Origin: Aestuariicoccus sp032586235 | GTDB lineage: Bacteria > Pseudomonadota > Alphaproteobacteria > Rhodobacterales > Rhodobacteraceae | Reading direction: 5' to 3' | NCBI RefSeq assembly: GCF_032586235.1 | Contig: NZ_JAWHTD010000020.1 | Span: 1 to 64,000, forward strand | DNA: 64,000 bases | In this document: positions 31,233 to 40,631 of the stretch, one piece after another | How the letters are laid out: each line of letters begins with the position of its first letter | Numbering within the stretch: position 1 is the first letter of the stretch | The notes under the pieces: generated by a model | The model's database searches: none | What the model was told of the DNA's origin: nothing | The model's input: only the letters and a program-made list of their open reading frames with translations | Translations under genes and position numbers: made by a program

Positions 31233-32306
31233 ATGTCCAAGCAAGCCGCATCGGCGGACGATTATGAAAGCGCCGCGTCGTCAAGCCCGAGCACCGTGGC
31301 GGAATTCGAACACAGCGACCGGGGGTTTGCAGGCAAGCTCCAGCATGTGCTGCACGTCAATCCGTCCTTCGTCCCGCTGACCGTTCTGGTCGCGGCGATC
31401 ATCGTCTTCGGGCTTCTTCTCGGCTCCAAGTTCTTTTCACCCTTCGCGCTGACGCTGATCCTGCAGCAGGTGCAGATCGTCGGCATCGTCGCCGCGGCCC
31501 AAAGCCTGGTGATCCTGACCGCCGGCATCGACCTCAGCGTCGGGGCGTTGATGGTGATGTCCTCGGTGGTGATGGGGCAGTTCACCTTCCGCTACGGCCT
31601 GCCGCCCACGGTCGCCGTGGTCTGCGGCCTGGCGGTGGGCACCGCCCTGGGCGCGGTCAGCGGCTGGCTGGTCAGCCGGGTCAAGCTGCCGCCCTTCATC
31701 GTCACGCTGGGCATGTGGCAGATCGTGCTGGCGGCCAACTTCCTCTATTCGCGCAACGAGACCATCCGCAGCCAGGATATCACGGCCCAGGCGCCGCTTT
31801 TGCAGTTCTTCGGCACCCAGGTGAAGGTCGGCAGCGCGACGCTGACCGTCGGCGTGATCTTCATGCTGGTGCTGGTCGCCGTGCTGGCCTACGCGCTGAA
31901 ACATACCGCCTGGGGGCGGCATGTCTATGCGGTGGGCGACGACCCCGAGGCCGCAGCGCTGTCGGGTGTCAACGTGCACCGCACGCTGATGTCGGTCTAC
32001 ATGCTGTCGGGTCTTATCTGCGCCTTCGCCGGCTGGGCCTTGATCGGGCGGATCGGCTCGGTTTCGCCGACCTCTGGACAGCTGGCCAATATCGAGAGCA
32101 TCACCGCCGTGGTGATCGGGGGCATCTCGCTCTTCGGCGGGCGGGGCTCGATCCTGGGCACGCTCTTTGGCGCGCTGATCGTGGGCGTGTTCACGCTGGG
32201 GCTGCGGCTTATGGGTGCGGATGCGCAATGGACCTACCTGCTGATCGGTGTGCTGATCATCGTGGCGGTCGCGGTCGACCAGTGGATCCGCAAGGTGTCG
32301 GCATGA
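31233..32306 (+). CDS. Sugar ABC transporter permease (FrcC/RbsC-like)
   Basis: 357 aa inner-membrane permease with eight to ten hydrophobic segments and the sugar-permease signature VILTAGIDLSVGALMVMSS, plus EAAALSGVNVHRT, the EAA-like loop that contacts the ATPase, and SITAVVIGGISLFGGRGS. The roughly 45-residue soluble N-terminus precedes the first helix. The start at 31233 has GGAGAGG upstream; the open frame to 31194 is without a site. Confidence 0.92.
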   Translation: MSKQAASADDYESAASSSPSTVAEFEHSDRGFAGKLQHVLHVNPSFVPLTVLVAAIIVFGLLLGSKFFSPFALTLILQQVQIVGIVAAAQSLVILTAGIDLSVGALMVMSSVVMGQFTFRYGLPPTVAVVCGLAVGTALGAVSGWLVSRVKLPPFIVTLGMWQIVLAANFLYSRNETIRSQDITAQAPLLQFFGTQVKVGSATLTVGVIFMLVLVAVLAYALKHTAWGRHVYAVGDDPEAAALSGVNVHRTLMSVYMLSGLICAFAGWALIGRIGSVSPTSGQLANIESITAVVIGGISLFGGRGSILGTLFGALIVGVFTLGLRLMGADAQWTYLLIGVLIIVAVAVDQWIRKVSA

Positions 32307-32406
32307 CCGGCGGCTTCGGACCCTTTCCCGGGGGGCGGCGCGGCCCGGCCCCCGAGAGCCCCCCTGCAACCGCGGCCACGCCGCAAGCGACCCGAAAGGT
32401 GATGTC

Positions 32407-33180
32407 ATGACCGACCCCATTCTCAAGGCCCGCAATCTGGTGAAACGCTATGGCAAGGTGGTGGCGCTGGATCATTGCGACTTCGAACTGATGCCGGGCG
32501 AGATCCTGGCCGTCATCGGCGACAACGGCGCGGGCAAATCGACGCTGATCAAGGCGCTCTCGGGCGCGGTGGAGCCCGATGACGGAGAGGTCTGGCTCGA
32601 AGGGCAGAAGATCAATTTCAGCTCGCCCAACGATGCCCGCCACGCCGGGATCGAGACGGTCTATCAGACCCTCGCCATGTCCCCCGCGCTCAGCATCGCG
32701 GACAACATGTTCATGGGGCGCGAGATCCGCAAATCCGGGTTCATGGGCCAGGTTCTGCGTCAGCTCGACCACAAGAAGATGGAGACCTTCGCCCGCGAAA
32801 AGCTCAACGAGCTGGGGCTGATGACGATCCAGAACATCAACCAGGCGGTCGAGACGCTCTCGGGCGGTCAGCGCCAGGGCGTCGCGGTGGCCCGCGCCGC
32901 CGCCTTCGGGTCGAAGGTCATCATCCTCGACGAGCCGACGGCGGCGCTCGGCGTCAAGGAAAGCCGCAAGGTGCTCGAGCTGATCCAGGACGTGAAGTCG
33001 CGCGGCATTCCGATCATCCTGATCAGCCACAACATGCCGCATGTGTTCGAGGTCGCCGACCGTATCCACGTCCATCGTCTGGGCAAGCGGCTTTGCGTGG
33101 TCAATCCGGGCGATTGCACCATGTCGGACGCGGTGGCCCTGATGACCGGCGCGAAAGAACCCGACGCGATCGCCGCCTGA
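32407..33180 (+). CDS. Sugar ABC transporter ATP-binding protein (FrcA-like)
   Basis: 257 aa, a single nucleotide-binding domain rather than the double one of RbsA/XylG, as in the fructose importer FrcA. Walker A GDNGAGKST, Q loop VYQTLAM, signature LSGGQRQGVAVARAAA, Walker B VIILDEPTAAL, H loop LISHNM. It lies 100 nt after the permease gene; that spacer codes for nothing obvious. The gene ends at the convergent terminator at 33211-33238. Confidence 0.94.
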   Translation: MTDPILKARNLVKRYGKVVALDHCDFELMPGEILAVIGDNGAGKSTLIKALSGAVEPDDGEVWLEGQKINFSSPNDARHAGIETVYQTLAMSPALSIADNMFMGREIRKSGFMGQVLRQLDHKKMETFAREKLNELGLMTIQNINQAVETLSGGQRQGVAVARAAAFGSKVIILDEPTAALGVKESRKVLELIQDVKSRGIPIILISHNMPHVFEVADRIHVHRLGKRLCVVNPGDCTMSDAVALMTGAKEPDAIAA

Positions 33181-33210
33181 CCGACGCCGGAACGGCGCCT
33201 TCAGAACGAA

Positions 33211-33238
33211 AAGCGCCAGCCTCTCGGGGCTGGCGCTT
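33211..33238. terminator. Bidirectional hairpin terminator
   Basis: AAGCGCCAGCC (33211-33221), six-base loop, GGCTGGCGCTT (33228-33238): perfect 11-bp stem between the convergent ABC ATPase and xylulokinase genes. T-runs are short on both sides. Confidence 0.7.
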
Positions 33239-33264
33239 GCGCATCAGGGCTATCGACCGTTGGG

Positions 33265-34713
33265 CTATTCCGCCGTGCGGCCCGAAGCCAGCGGCTTGAG
33301 CGCCGCGTAAAGCGTGCGATACCGCGCCAGCCGCTCTTGCAGCACAGGGGTGTCGTTGGGCTCAAATACGGCTTGGGCCGCGGGACGCCGGGCAAGGTCC
33401 GCCCGCGTCATCGCGCCTTGACCCACAGCCGCCAGCATCGCCGTGCCCATCGCCGGACCCGCCAGCGCGCCATCGGCCCGGCCGATCCGCTGCCCCGTGG
33501 CATCTGCGACGGTCTGCAGCACCAGATCGCTTTGCGCCCCGCCGCCGATGGCCAGCACCGTGCCATAGTCGCGGGGCCCGAAGCTTGCGAAGGCATCGGC
33601 AAAGCTGAACGCCACCGCCTCGACCACCGCGCGCATCATCTCGGCGCGGGTCGTCGCGTCCTCCAGCCCGTAAAAGGCCCCGCGGATGTGCGGATCGGCG
33701 TGCGGGCTACGCTCGCCGGTCAGATACGGCAGGAAGAGCGGCACCCGGTCGGGCTGCACTCCGGCGGCCTCCTCCAGCAAGGTCCGGATGTCGGCCTTTG
33801 CCACGTTCGCGAACCACGCCATGGGGCGCGCGCCGTTCAGCATCGCCGCCATCTGGAACCAGCGGTCGGGCAGCGTGTGGGCAAAGGCATGCACCATCGC
33901 TGCCGGATTGGGCCGGTAGGCGTCACCGGCCACGAAAAGCTGCCCCGAGGTGCCCATCGACAGGAACGCCGCCCCCTCCTCGACCGCGCCGACCGACACC
34001 GCACCCGAGGCCGCATCGCCCGCGCCAGCCACGACGGGAATACCCGCCGGCAGCCCCAGATCGTCGGCCACATCGGCGCGCAGCCGCCCGGCGACCTCGT
34101 GCCCGTGCAGGATCGGCGGCAGCCAGGCGGGATCGGTGTCGCTGGCGGCGCAGACCGCCTCGGACCAGCGCCGCGCCGCCTGGTCGAGCCAGAGCGTCCC
34201 CGCCGCATCCGCCGGGTCGGTGACGGTTTCGCCATGCAGGCGCAAGCCGATGTAATCCTTGGGCAAAAGCACATGGCGGATCGCGCCCCAAACCTCGGGT
34301 CGGTGCTTGCGCAGCCACATCACCTTGGGCGCGGTCAGCCCGGGCAGCGGCGGCACGCCGGCGATCTGGCCGATCTCGGGCAATGCGCGCGCAAGGGCCG
34401 CGCTTTCGGCATGAGCGCGCCCGTCGTTCCAGAGGATCGCCGGATGCAACACCTCGTGTCCCGCGCCCAGCGCCACCAGCCCGTGCATCTGCCCCGACAG
34501 CCCCAGCGCGGTCACGGCCCCCTCCGGCGCCGCAGCCGCAACGCCGCGCAGCGCCGCGCGGCAGGCCTGCCACCAGCTTTCCGGATCCTGTTCCGACCGG
34601 TACGGGCCGGGCGACGAGGTGTTGAGCGGCACGCTTTCCGATGCGAGGATCGCGCCGTCCCGAACCAGCACGGCGATGACCGACGATGTTCCGATATCCA
34701 GACCGATCTGCAT
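33265..34713 (-). CDS. xylB: Xylulokinase
   Basis: 482 aa FGGY-family kinase: D-xylulose + ATP to xylulose 5-phosphate. The N-terminal phosphate motif IGLDIGTSSVIAVLV, the substrate region SGQMHGLVALG...ILWNDGRA (Met-His and Asp as in xylulokinases), and the C-terminal ATP site AIGGGAQSDLVLQTVADATG are all present. The start at 34713 (MQIGLDIG) is the family start; the open frame to 34752 adds Cys-rich sequence with no site. It completes the lyxose to xylulose to xylulose 5-phosphate route with the isomerase at 27962-28648. It follows the ketopantoate reductase-like gene by 39 nt on the same strand and may share its transcript. Confidence 0.93.
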   Translation of the reverse strand: MQIGLDIGTSSVIAVLVRDGAILASESVPLNTSSPGPYRSEQDPESWWQACRAALRGVAAAAPEGAVTALGLSGQMHGLVALGAGHEVLHPAILWNDGRAHAESAALARALPEIGQIAGVPPLPGLTAPKVMWLRKHRPEVWGAIRHVLLPKDYIGLRLHGETVTDPADAAGTLWLDQAARRWSEAVCAASDTDPAWLPPILHGHEVAGRLRADVADDLGLPAGIPVVAGAGDAASGAVSVGAVEEGAAFLSMGTSGQLFVAGDAYRPNPAAMVHAFAHTLPDRWFQMAAMLNGARPMAWFANVAKADIRTLLEEAAGVQPDRVPLFLPYLTGERSPHADPHIRGAFYGLEDATTRAEMMRAVVEAVAFSFADAFASFGPRDYGTVLAIGGGAQSDLVLQTVADATGQRIGRADGALAGPAMGTAMLAAVGQGAMTRADLARRPAAQAVFEPNDTPVLQERLARYRTLYAALKPLASGRTAE

Positions 34714-34752
34714 GACATCTGCCCCCGTTTTCCGGGAGCAGAAACAGCACAC

Positions 34753-35739
34753 TTAGCCGGTGCCGTAAAGCCCCGCCATACGCGCGCGCAACGCGACCAG
34801 CGCCAGAACCGTGTCGATCGTCGGCGTGGGCGTATCGGTCAGACGTCCCAGCTCCTGCACCGAGCCCACAAGCGCGTCGATCTCCATCGGACGGCCCTGA
34901 TCCAGGTCCTGCCACATCGAGGTGCGGTGCGCCCCAACGGCCGCGCCGCCGTCGATTCGCTTTTCCACGTCGATGGGGAACTTGACGCCCAGCTTCTCGG
35001 CGATCTCCTGCGCCTCGAGCATCATGCCCCGCGCCACCGCCCGCGTGCCGGGATCGGTGCAAAGCACGTCGAGCGTGGCATGGGTCAGCGCCGAGATCGG
35101 GTTGAACGACAGGTTGCCCCAGAGCTTGACCCAGATCTCGTCGCGCAGCCGCGGGCGCACCGGCGCCTTGAGCCCGGCCGCCGCCAGCGCCTTGGACAGC
35201 GCCATGGCCCGGTCGGATTTGCTGCCGTCGGGCTCGCCCAGCGAAAACCGGTTGCCCTCGATATGCTTGATCACACCCGGCTCGATCACCTCGGCGGCGG
35301 GATAGACCACGCAGCCCAGCACGCGATCGGGGCCAAAGCCGTCCCATTGCTTGTTGCCGGGATCGACCGTTTCCAGCCGCGTGCCCTCCAGATCGCCGCC
35401 GATCTTGTGGAAATACCACCACGGCACGCCGTTCACCCCCGACACGATGGTGGTCTCGGGCCCGATCAGCGGCTGCATCTTGTCGACCACGCCAGGCACC
35501 GAATGCGCCTTGAGCGTGACGATCACGTAATCCTGCACCCCCAGCGCCGCCGGATCCTCCGAGGCGGTGACGTCGACCACCGTCTCCTCGCCGCCTTCCT
35601 CGATCAGCTTCAGCCCCTTGGCCTGCATCGCCGCCAGATGCGGGCCGCGCGCCACCAGGCTCACATCCGCGCCCGCCTGCGCCAGCTTGACCCCCATGTA
35701 ACCGCCGATGGCGCCGGCCCCGAACACACAGATCTTCAT
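34753..35739 (-). CDS. 2-dehydropantoate 2-reductase family protein
   Basis: 328 aa, NADP-dependent. N-terminal Rossmann motif CVFGAGAIGGYMGVKLAQAGADVSLVARG, then the ApbA/PanE C-terminal domain with the catalytic Lys in RDEIWVKLWGNLSFNPISALTHA. GGGAGAG precedes the ATG at 35739. Many roseobacters carry several PanE paralogues; lying behind a CoA ligase and TctCBA, this one may reduce a 2-oxo acid other than ketopantoate. That is inference; pantothenate synthesis is not excluded. Confidence 0.85.
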   Translation of the reverse strand: MKICVFGAGAIGGYMGVKLAQAGADVSLVARGPHLAAMQAKGLKLIEEGGEETVVDVTASEDPAALGVQDYVIVTLKAHSVPGVVDKMQPLIGPETTIVSGVNGVPWWYFHKIGGDLEGTRLETVDPGNKQWDGFGPDRVLGCVVYPAAEVIEPGVIKHIEGNRFSLGEPDGSKSDRAMALSKALAAAGLKAPVRPRLRDEIWVKLWGNLSFNPISALTHATLDVLCTDPGTRAVARGMMLEAQEIAEKLGVKFPIDVEKRIDGGAAVGAHRTSMWQDLDQGRPMEIDALVGSVQELGRLTDTPTPTIDTVLALVALRARMAGLYGTG

Positions 35740-35781
35740 AAGCTCTCCCCTCGCGCCGCCCTTGCCGTCAAAGGCGCGTCC

Positions 35782-35817
35782 CCTGCTTCTTCTTGGCAAA
35801 AATACTCCCGCCGGAGG
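35782..35817 (-). terminator. Rhodobacterales terminator-like repeat, copy 2
   Basis: On the minus strand: GCCTCCGGCGGGAG with arms CTCC/GGAG or wider, followed by TATTTTTG and AAGAAGAAGCAGG. It starts 40 nt after the CoA-ligase stop. Same element as at 22365-22390 and 54685-54705; here the hairpin and T-run are complete, so it may reduce read-through into the 2-dehydropantoate reductase-like gene. Confidence 0.7.
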
Positions 35818-35856
35818 CGCCCGCAACCCACCACGGGCGCCTGCCGCGGAAAAGGA

Positions 35857-37380
35857 TTACGCCGCTTCGACCAGCCCCAGCTTTTCAGCCAGCCCGATGC
35901 GCTGCATCTTGCCGGTGGCGCCTTTCGGGATCTCGTCGAGGATCACCACCTTGCGCGGCACCTTGAAGTCGGCCATGCGCGCGGCGGCGAAATCGCGGAT
36001 GTCGCGCTCGGTGGCCTCCTGCCCTTCGCGCAGAACCACCGCCGCGGCGACCTCTTCGCCCAGCTTGGGATGCGGCAGCGCGAAGGTCACCACCTGCGCG
36101 ATCGCGGGATGGTCCATCAGGACGCCATCCACCTCGAGCGGCGAGACCTTCTCGCCGCCGCGGTTGATGATTTCCTTCAGCCGCCCTGTCAGATGCAGGA
36201 ACCCGTCCTCGTCAAAGGCGCCCTGGTCGCCGGTGCGGAACCAGCGGTGCCCCTCGGCCTCGAAGAAATTCTTCTCGTTGGCCTCGGGATTGCTCTCGTA
36301 GCCCGGCGTCACGTTTGGCCCCGAGATGCAGACCTCGCCGGTGCCCTCGACCAGACGGTTCTCGATCTCGTGGGCGATGCGCACCATCGGCCCCGCCTCG
36401 ACGCCGACCGAGCCGGGTTTCTGGCGGTCCATGGGGTTGCAGCACATCTGATGCGCGGCCTCGGTCATGCCGTAGGCCTCGATCACCGGCGCGCCGAAGG
36501 TCTCGCGCAGCTGTTCCATCACCTGCGCGGGCAGGCTGGCAGAAGACGACCGCAGGAAGCGCAGCGGGTTGGCCGCGATGGTCTCGGCGTTTCGGCCCGC
36601 GCGGGACAGGATCGCCTGGTGCATGGTCGGCACGGCGGTGTACCAGGTCGGTTTGGCCTCGGCCATCATCGTGAAAAAGTTGAGCGCGTTGAAGCCCGGC
36701 GTGCAGAAGATCGACCCGCCCGACGACAGCGTCGCGCTGACCGCCGCCAAAAGGCCGTGGATGTGAAAGAGCGGCATGACGTTCATGCAGCGGTCCTCGG
36801 CCGTCAGGTTCAGCGATTGCGCGATATGCACCGCCGAGGCCGCGACGTTGCTCTGCAGCAGCGGCACGATCTTGGGCCGCGACGTGGTGCCCGAGGTGTG
36901 CAGGATCAGCGCCACCTCCTCGGGCCCTGGCGTGCCCTCCTCGGCCGCAACGGTGTCGCCCTCGGCTTTCAGATCGAACACGCCGGCAATGTCCGCATCG
37001 GGCGTCAGCCGCAGCACGGTCATCCCGGTTTTCTGCGCGGCGGCCAGTGCCGGGCCGTCCTCGCCCTCGGCCAGAACGATGGCCTTGGCCTTCAGATCCT
37101 CGAGATAGAAGGCGTATTCATCCTCTCGGTACGCCGGGTTGAGCGGTGCCGTAGTCGCCGCCTGCGCGATCGTGATAAAGGCCGTCGCCATATCCGGACC
37201 GTTGGGCAGCACGATCGCCACCCGGTCTTTGGGGCCCACGCCCGCCGCCCGCAGCTGGCCGCGGATCTTGTCCGACAGCGCACGCAGCCCGCCATAGCTC
37301 AGCCACGCTTTTCCCGGTGCGCCAATCGCGGGGCTGTCCGCCCCATGCGGTTCGAGAAGCTGTGTCAGAGTCGTGCCCAT
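35857..37380 (-). CDS. AMP-forming acyl-CoA synthetase, oxalyl-CoA synthetase-like
   Basis: 507 aa ANL-superfamily ligase. Motifs: AMP-binding loop ILHTSGTTSRPKIVPL, MPLFHIHGLL, the A5 motif EAYGMTEAAHQM, A7/A8 WFRTGDQGAFDEDGFLHLTGRLKEIINRGGEKVSP, and the C-terminal catalytic Lys in KGATGKMQR. The MPLFHIHGLL...WYTAVPTMHQAIL segment resembles plant/yeast AAE3/Pcs60 oxalyl-CoA synthetases. The start at 37380 (MGTTLTQ) has AAGGA upstream. It follows tctA by 33 nt on the same strand, so the imported carboxylate is probably its substrate. Confidence 0.85.
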   Translation of the reverse strand: MGTTLTQLLEPHGADSPAIGAPGKAWLSYGGLRALSDKIRGQLRAAGVGPKDRVAIVLPNGPDMATAFITIAQAATTAPLNPAYREDEYAFYLEDLKAKAIVLAEGEDGPALAAAQKTGMTVLRLTPDADIAGVFDLKAEGDTVAAEEGTPGPEEVALILHTSGTTSRPKIVPLLQSNVAASAVHIAQSLNLTAEDRCMNVMPLFHIHGLLAAVSATLSSGGSIFCTPGFNALNFFTMMAEAKPTWYTAVPTMHQAILSRAGRNAETIAANPLRFLRSSSASLPAQVMEQLRETFGAPVIEAYGMTEAAHQMCCNPMDRQKPGSVGVEAGPMVRIAHEIENRLVEGTGEVCISGPNVTPGYESNPEANEKNFFEAEGHRWFRTGDQGAFDEDGFLHLTGRLKEIINRGGEKVSPLEVDGVLMDHPAIAQVVTFALPHPKLGEEVAAAVVLREGQEATERDIRDFAAARMADFKVPRKVVILDEIPKGATGKMQRIGLAEKLGLVEAA

Positions 37381-37413
37381 GGTATTTTCCTTCTTCTTTG
37401 GCAAGCATAGGGA

Positions 37414-38931
37414 TCACTCCGCAGGTGCGACGCTGCGGACTTTGGACTTTCGCAGATACTTAATTAGCGGAAGCACGAAGAAAAGCACAGCAATCGCGAT
37501 GAAAGTGCCCGAAAGCGGGCGTTCGATAAAGGCCAGGACGTTGCCCTGCTCGGCAATCAGCGTCTGGCGAAAGCTCTTTTCCATCAGCGGGCCCAGCACC
37601 AGCGCCAGCACCAGCGGGGCCAGCGGATAGTCGGCCTTGCGCAGCAGATAGCCCGCCACGCCGAAGCCCGCGATCAGCCAGACGTCGTGCATTTTCTGGC
37701 TGGGCGCAAAACCGCCGACGATGCAGAGCACCATGACGATGGCGCAGAGCACGGTGAACGGCATCCGCAGCGCCCAGACAAACAGCGGGATCAGCGCGAT
37801 GTTGATCGCCACGGCGGCGAAATTCGCGGTGTAGAGCGACGAGATCAGCCCCCAGACGAAATCCGGCTGTTCGATGAACAGCATCGGCCCCGGCACCAGC
37901 CCCCACATCACCATGCCGCCCAGCAGCAGCGCGGTGGTGGGCGAGCCGGGAATGCCCAGCGTCAGCATCGGCAGGAGCGAGCCGGTAGAGGCGGCGTTGT
38001 TGGCGGTTTCGGGCGCGACGACGCCCTCGATATTGCCTTTGCCGAAGGTGTCCGGCTCTTTCGAGGTCTGGCGCGCGATGCCGTAGGCCATCAGCGACGC
38101 GGGCGTCGCGCCGGCGGCGGGCAGCATGCCCACGAAAAAGCCCAGGAACGAGCCGAGGCTCATTGTTTTCCAAAGCTTGTTGATCTGGCGCAGGCCCGCG
38201 CCCAGCTCGCCAAAGGTGATCTTGGCCGAGGTGACCTGCGGCGCGGTCTTGGAGGTCTCGATCGTGTAGAGCACCTCGCCGATGCCGTAGACGCCGATGG
38301 CCAGCACCAGAAAGGAAATGCCGGAATAAAAGCCAGGCAGATCGCCGAAGATCAGCCGCGGCTGGCCCGAGATGAGGTCGAGCCCAACGGTCGACAGCAC
38401 CAGCCCGAGGCAGATCATGATCACGGTCTTGAGCTTGTCGTCGCCACCCAGCCCCACGAAGGTTGTGAAGGCCATCAGCACCAGCGCGAATTCCTCGGCC
38501 GGGCCAAAGGCCAGCGCCAGATCCGCCAGAGGTGCCGCAAAGATGGTGAAAAGAACGACCGAGATCGTGCCGCCCACGAAAGACGCGGTCGCGGCGGCGA
38601 TCAGCGCCAGCCCCGCCTTGCCCTGCTGCGCCATGGGCCGCCCGTCGAAGGTGGTCGCCACCGCGGTCGAGGCGCCCGGAATGCCCAGCAGCACCGAGCT
38701 CACCGCGCCGCCGTACATCGCGCCGTAATAGATCGCCGCCAGCAGGATGATCGCCGACGAGGGCGGCACGATGAAGGTCAGCGGCAGCACGATGGCCACG
38801 CCGTTGACCGACCCGAGCCCCGGCATTGCACCGATGAAGAGCCCAGCCGTGACCCCGAGGATCACGATCATCAGATTCACCGGGGACAGCGAGGTTGCGA
38901 AACCGTCGGCCAGTAGCGTCAGCATCTCCAT
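37414..38931 (-). CDS. tctA: TctA, large membrane subunit of tripartite tricarboxylate transporter
   Basis: 505 aa inner-membrane protein with 11-12 hydrophobic segments. It has the TctA signature loops PGLGSVNGVAIVLPLTF, YYGAMYGGAVSSVLLGIPG and the mirrored NNAASTGSLLPMLTLGIPGSP, where the Gly-Ile-Pro-Gly turns bind substrate and sodium. It works with TctB and the periplasmic TctC encoded immediately upstream. The gene starts 10 nt after tctB. Confidence 0.95.
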   Translation of the reverse strand: MEMLTLLADGFATSLSPVNLMIVILGVTAGLFIGAMPGLGSVNGVAIVLPLTFIVPPSSAIILLAAIYYGAMYGGAVSSVLLGIPGASTAVATTFDGRPMAQQGKAGLALIAAATASFVGGTISVVLFTIFAAPLADLALAFGPAEEFALVLMAFTTFVGLGGDDKLKTVIMICLGLVLSTVGLDLISGQPRLIFGDLPGFYSGISFLVLAIGVYGIGEVLYTIETSKTAPQVTSAKITFGELGAGLRQINKLWKTMSLGSFLGFFVGMLPAAGATPASLMAYGIARQTSKEPDTFGKGNIEGVVAPETANNAASTGSLLPMLTLGIPGSPTTALLLGGMVMWGLVPGPMLFIEQPDFVWGLISSLYTANFAAVAINIALIPLFVWALRMPFTVLCAIVMVLCIVGGFAPSQKMHDVWLIAGFGVAGYLLRKADYPLAPLVLALVLGPLMEKSFRQTLIAEQGNVLAFIERPLSGTFIAIAVLFFVLPLIKYLRKSKVRSVAPAE

Positions 38932-38941
38932 GGCGGGCTCC

Positions 38942-39433
38942 TCAGAAGAGCATTGCGTAAAGCGGGAAGAACAGCGGCTCGGTGATGCCCTTGGGCAGCA
39001 GGATGCGCAGGGTCACTTCGAAGAAGAAGAACAGAAAGACCGGTGTCGCCAGCGTGATCGACAGGGTCAGGACCCAGCCGTGACCGCCGTAAAGCCGCAG
39101 GTACCAAAACAGAAAGAGCGGTATCGCGATATAGGCCCCGACCACGGGGATCAGCGCGATGGTCGCCACCAGCGCCACGACCACCGCCAGCACCGAGCGC
39201 AGCATCGACATGTCGAAAAAGCTGTCCGGGCTGCGGCCGGGAGAGACGAAGGACCGGATCAGGATGCCCCCCGCCGCCAGCAGCATGATCAGCGACAGCC
39301 AGAAGGGAAACGCGCCGCCGCCCGGGCCACCCGTAGCGCCGTTCCATCCGATCGGCAGGGCCGTGGCATGGACCATGAAATAAACCGACAGCGCCATCAG
39401 CGCCGCCGCGATCACGCGGTCAGCTAGTAACAT
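38942..39433 (-). CDS. tctB: TctB, small membrane subunit of tricarboxylate transporter
   Basis: 163 aa with four hydrophobic segments, the usual size and topology of TctB. The N-terminal PIGWNGATGGPGGGAFPFWLSL loop is typical of the family. It sits between tctC (92-nt gap with a hairpin) and tctA (10-nt gap). Confidence 0.9.
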   Translation of the reverse strand: MLLADRVIAAALMALSVYFMVHATALPIGWNGATGGPGGGAFPFWLSLIMLLAAGGILIRSFVSPGRSPDSFFDMSMLRSVLAVVVALVATIALIPVVGAYIAIPLFLFWYLRLYGGHGWVLTLSITLATPVFLFFFFEVTLRILLPKGITEPLFFPLYAMLF

Positions 39434-39478
39434 CGTTGCTCCCTCTGTCGTTCATGGATGCCACCCCGACATCCAAAT

Positions 39479-39504
39479 CGCCGGGCCACGCAAGCGGCCC
39501 GGCG
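39479..39504 (-). other. Intercistronic hairpin between tctC and tctB
   Basis: CGCCGGGCC (39479-39487) / GGCCCGGCG (39496-39504), perfect 9-bp stem with an 8-nt loop, 21 nt past the tctC stop. Same position relative to a binding-protein gene as the hairpins at 31126 and 50016. Confidence 0.72.
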
Positions 39505-39525
39505 AGTGCCTTGGTCATCCGGGGA

Positions 39526-40515
39526 TCACGAGGAGCCGTCGGCGGCCATGTCCTTGAGGATGGCGTCGTGCTTGGCGCGCTCTTCCAGGAAATAGGCCTG
39601 CAGCGCGTCACCGGTCAGGAAGTCGGCCATCAGCGCCTTTTCCCTGGTGTAGGTCTGCCATTCTTCGGACATGCTCAGCTTTTCGAACATCTCGGTGTAG
39701 TAGGCCACGGCCTCGGCCGGCATGTCCTTGGGCGCCACGAAGGACCGCTGCATCCAGTAGACCAGATCGTGGCCAAGCTCACGCGCGGTTGGCACATCCG
39801 GGAAGGCCTCGATCCGCTCGGGCGTGAAGGCCGCGATGGGGCGCGACTTGCCCGCCTGGTAAAAGCCCATCTGCTCGGACGGATTGTTGACGGTGCTGTC
39901 GATATGACCGCCCACCAGGTTCTTGGCCACGGTGCCGCCACCCTTGAAGGGAACGTAGGTGTGCTTGATGCCGAATTCCTTTTCCAGCATCGCGGTCACC
40001 AGGCTGTCCTCGGCGCCGGTGCCGGTGCCGCCCATCTTCCACTCGCCGCCGGCGGCCTTCACCGCCTCGACGTAATCGTCGAGCGTGTAGATGTCGCTGT
40101 CGGCGCTGACCCAGAGCACGAAGGTGTCGAGAGCCATGCGGGCGATGGGCGTGTATTCCTCGATGTCGACGCCGATGTCGGTGCGCAGCGGCGTGGTGTA
40201 ATAGCTGTTGAGCGTCGCCATGATGATGTGGGCGTCACCCTCATTATCCTTGAGGTAGCGCAGCGCCTCGGCGCCCGACCCGCCGCCCTTGTTCACCGGC
40301 AGGATCGGCATACGCGACAGGTTTTCCTTCTGGATGATCGACTGGAACAGCCGCGCCAGCCGGTCCGCGCCACCGCCCTGCCCGGCCATGATGACCATCT
40401 CGACCGGTTTCTGCGGCGCCCAGCCCTCGGCCAGGGCGCTGGTCACGCTGCCGGCCATCATCGCGGCGGATGCTGCCAGGCCCAGTGCAACACGGCGGGT
40501 GAAAATGTTTGTCAT
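39526..40515 (-). CDS. tctC: TctC, periplasmic binding protein of tricarboxylate transporter
   Basis: 329 aa. A signal peptide (RRVALGLAASAAMMAGSVTSALA) is followed by the Bug/TctC-family binding fold with PVEMVIMAGQGGGADRLAR and the second ligand loop AAGGEWKMGGTGTGAEDS. It binds a carboxylate in the periplasm and delivers it to TctAB. It heads the tctCBA-CoA ligase operon, divergent from the ScfR-type regulator, with a 10-6-10 inverted repeat in between. The ligand is unknown. Confidence 0.93.
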   Translation of the reverse strand: MTNIFTRRVALGLAASAAMMAGSVTSALAEGWAPQKPVEMVIMAGQGGGADRLARLFQSIIQKENLSRMPILPVNKGGGSGAEALRYLKDNEGDAHIIMATLNSYYTTPLRTDIGVDIEEYTPIARMALDTFVLWVSADSDIYTLDDYVEAVKAAGGEWKMGGTGTGAEDSLVTAMLEKEFGIKHTYVPFKGGGTVAKNLVGGHIDSTVNNPSEQMGFYQAGKSRPIAAFTPERIEAFPDVPTARELGHDLVYWMQRSFVAPKDMPAEAVAYYTEMFEKLSMSEEWQTYTREKALMADFLTGDALQAYFLEERAKHDAILKDMAADGSS

Positions 40516-40631
40516 GTGAAGTCCTCCAATACCACGGACCTACCTCTTCGACGCGGATTTTACGCAAACCCTCGCAAGTCCTGCGGTGGATATGGGGCAG
40601 ACGAAATTTTATTTCACGAAAAATGTGGTTT

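Noticed and set aside
33337..37410. 1357-residue open frame opposite xylB, the panE-like gene and the CoA ligase
   Set aside because: Runs antisense across three well-supported genes; composition typical of a shadow frame.
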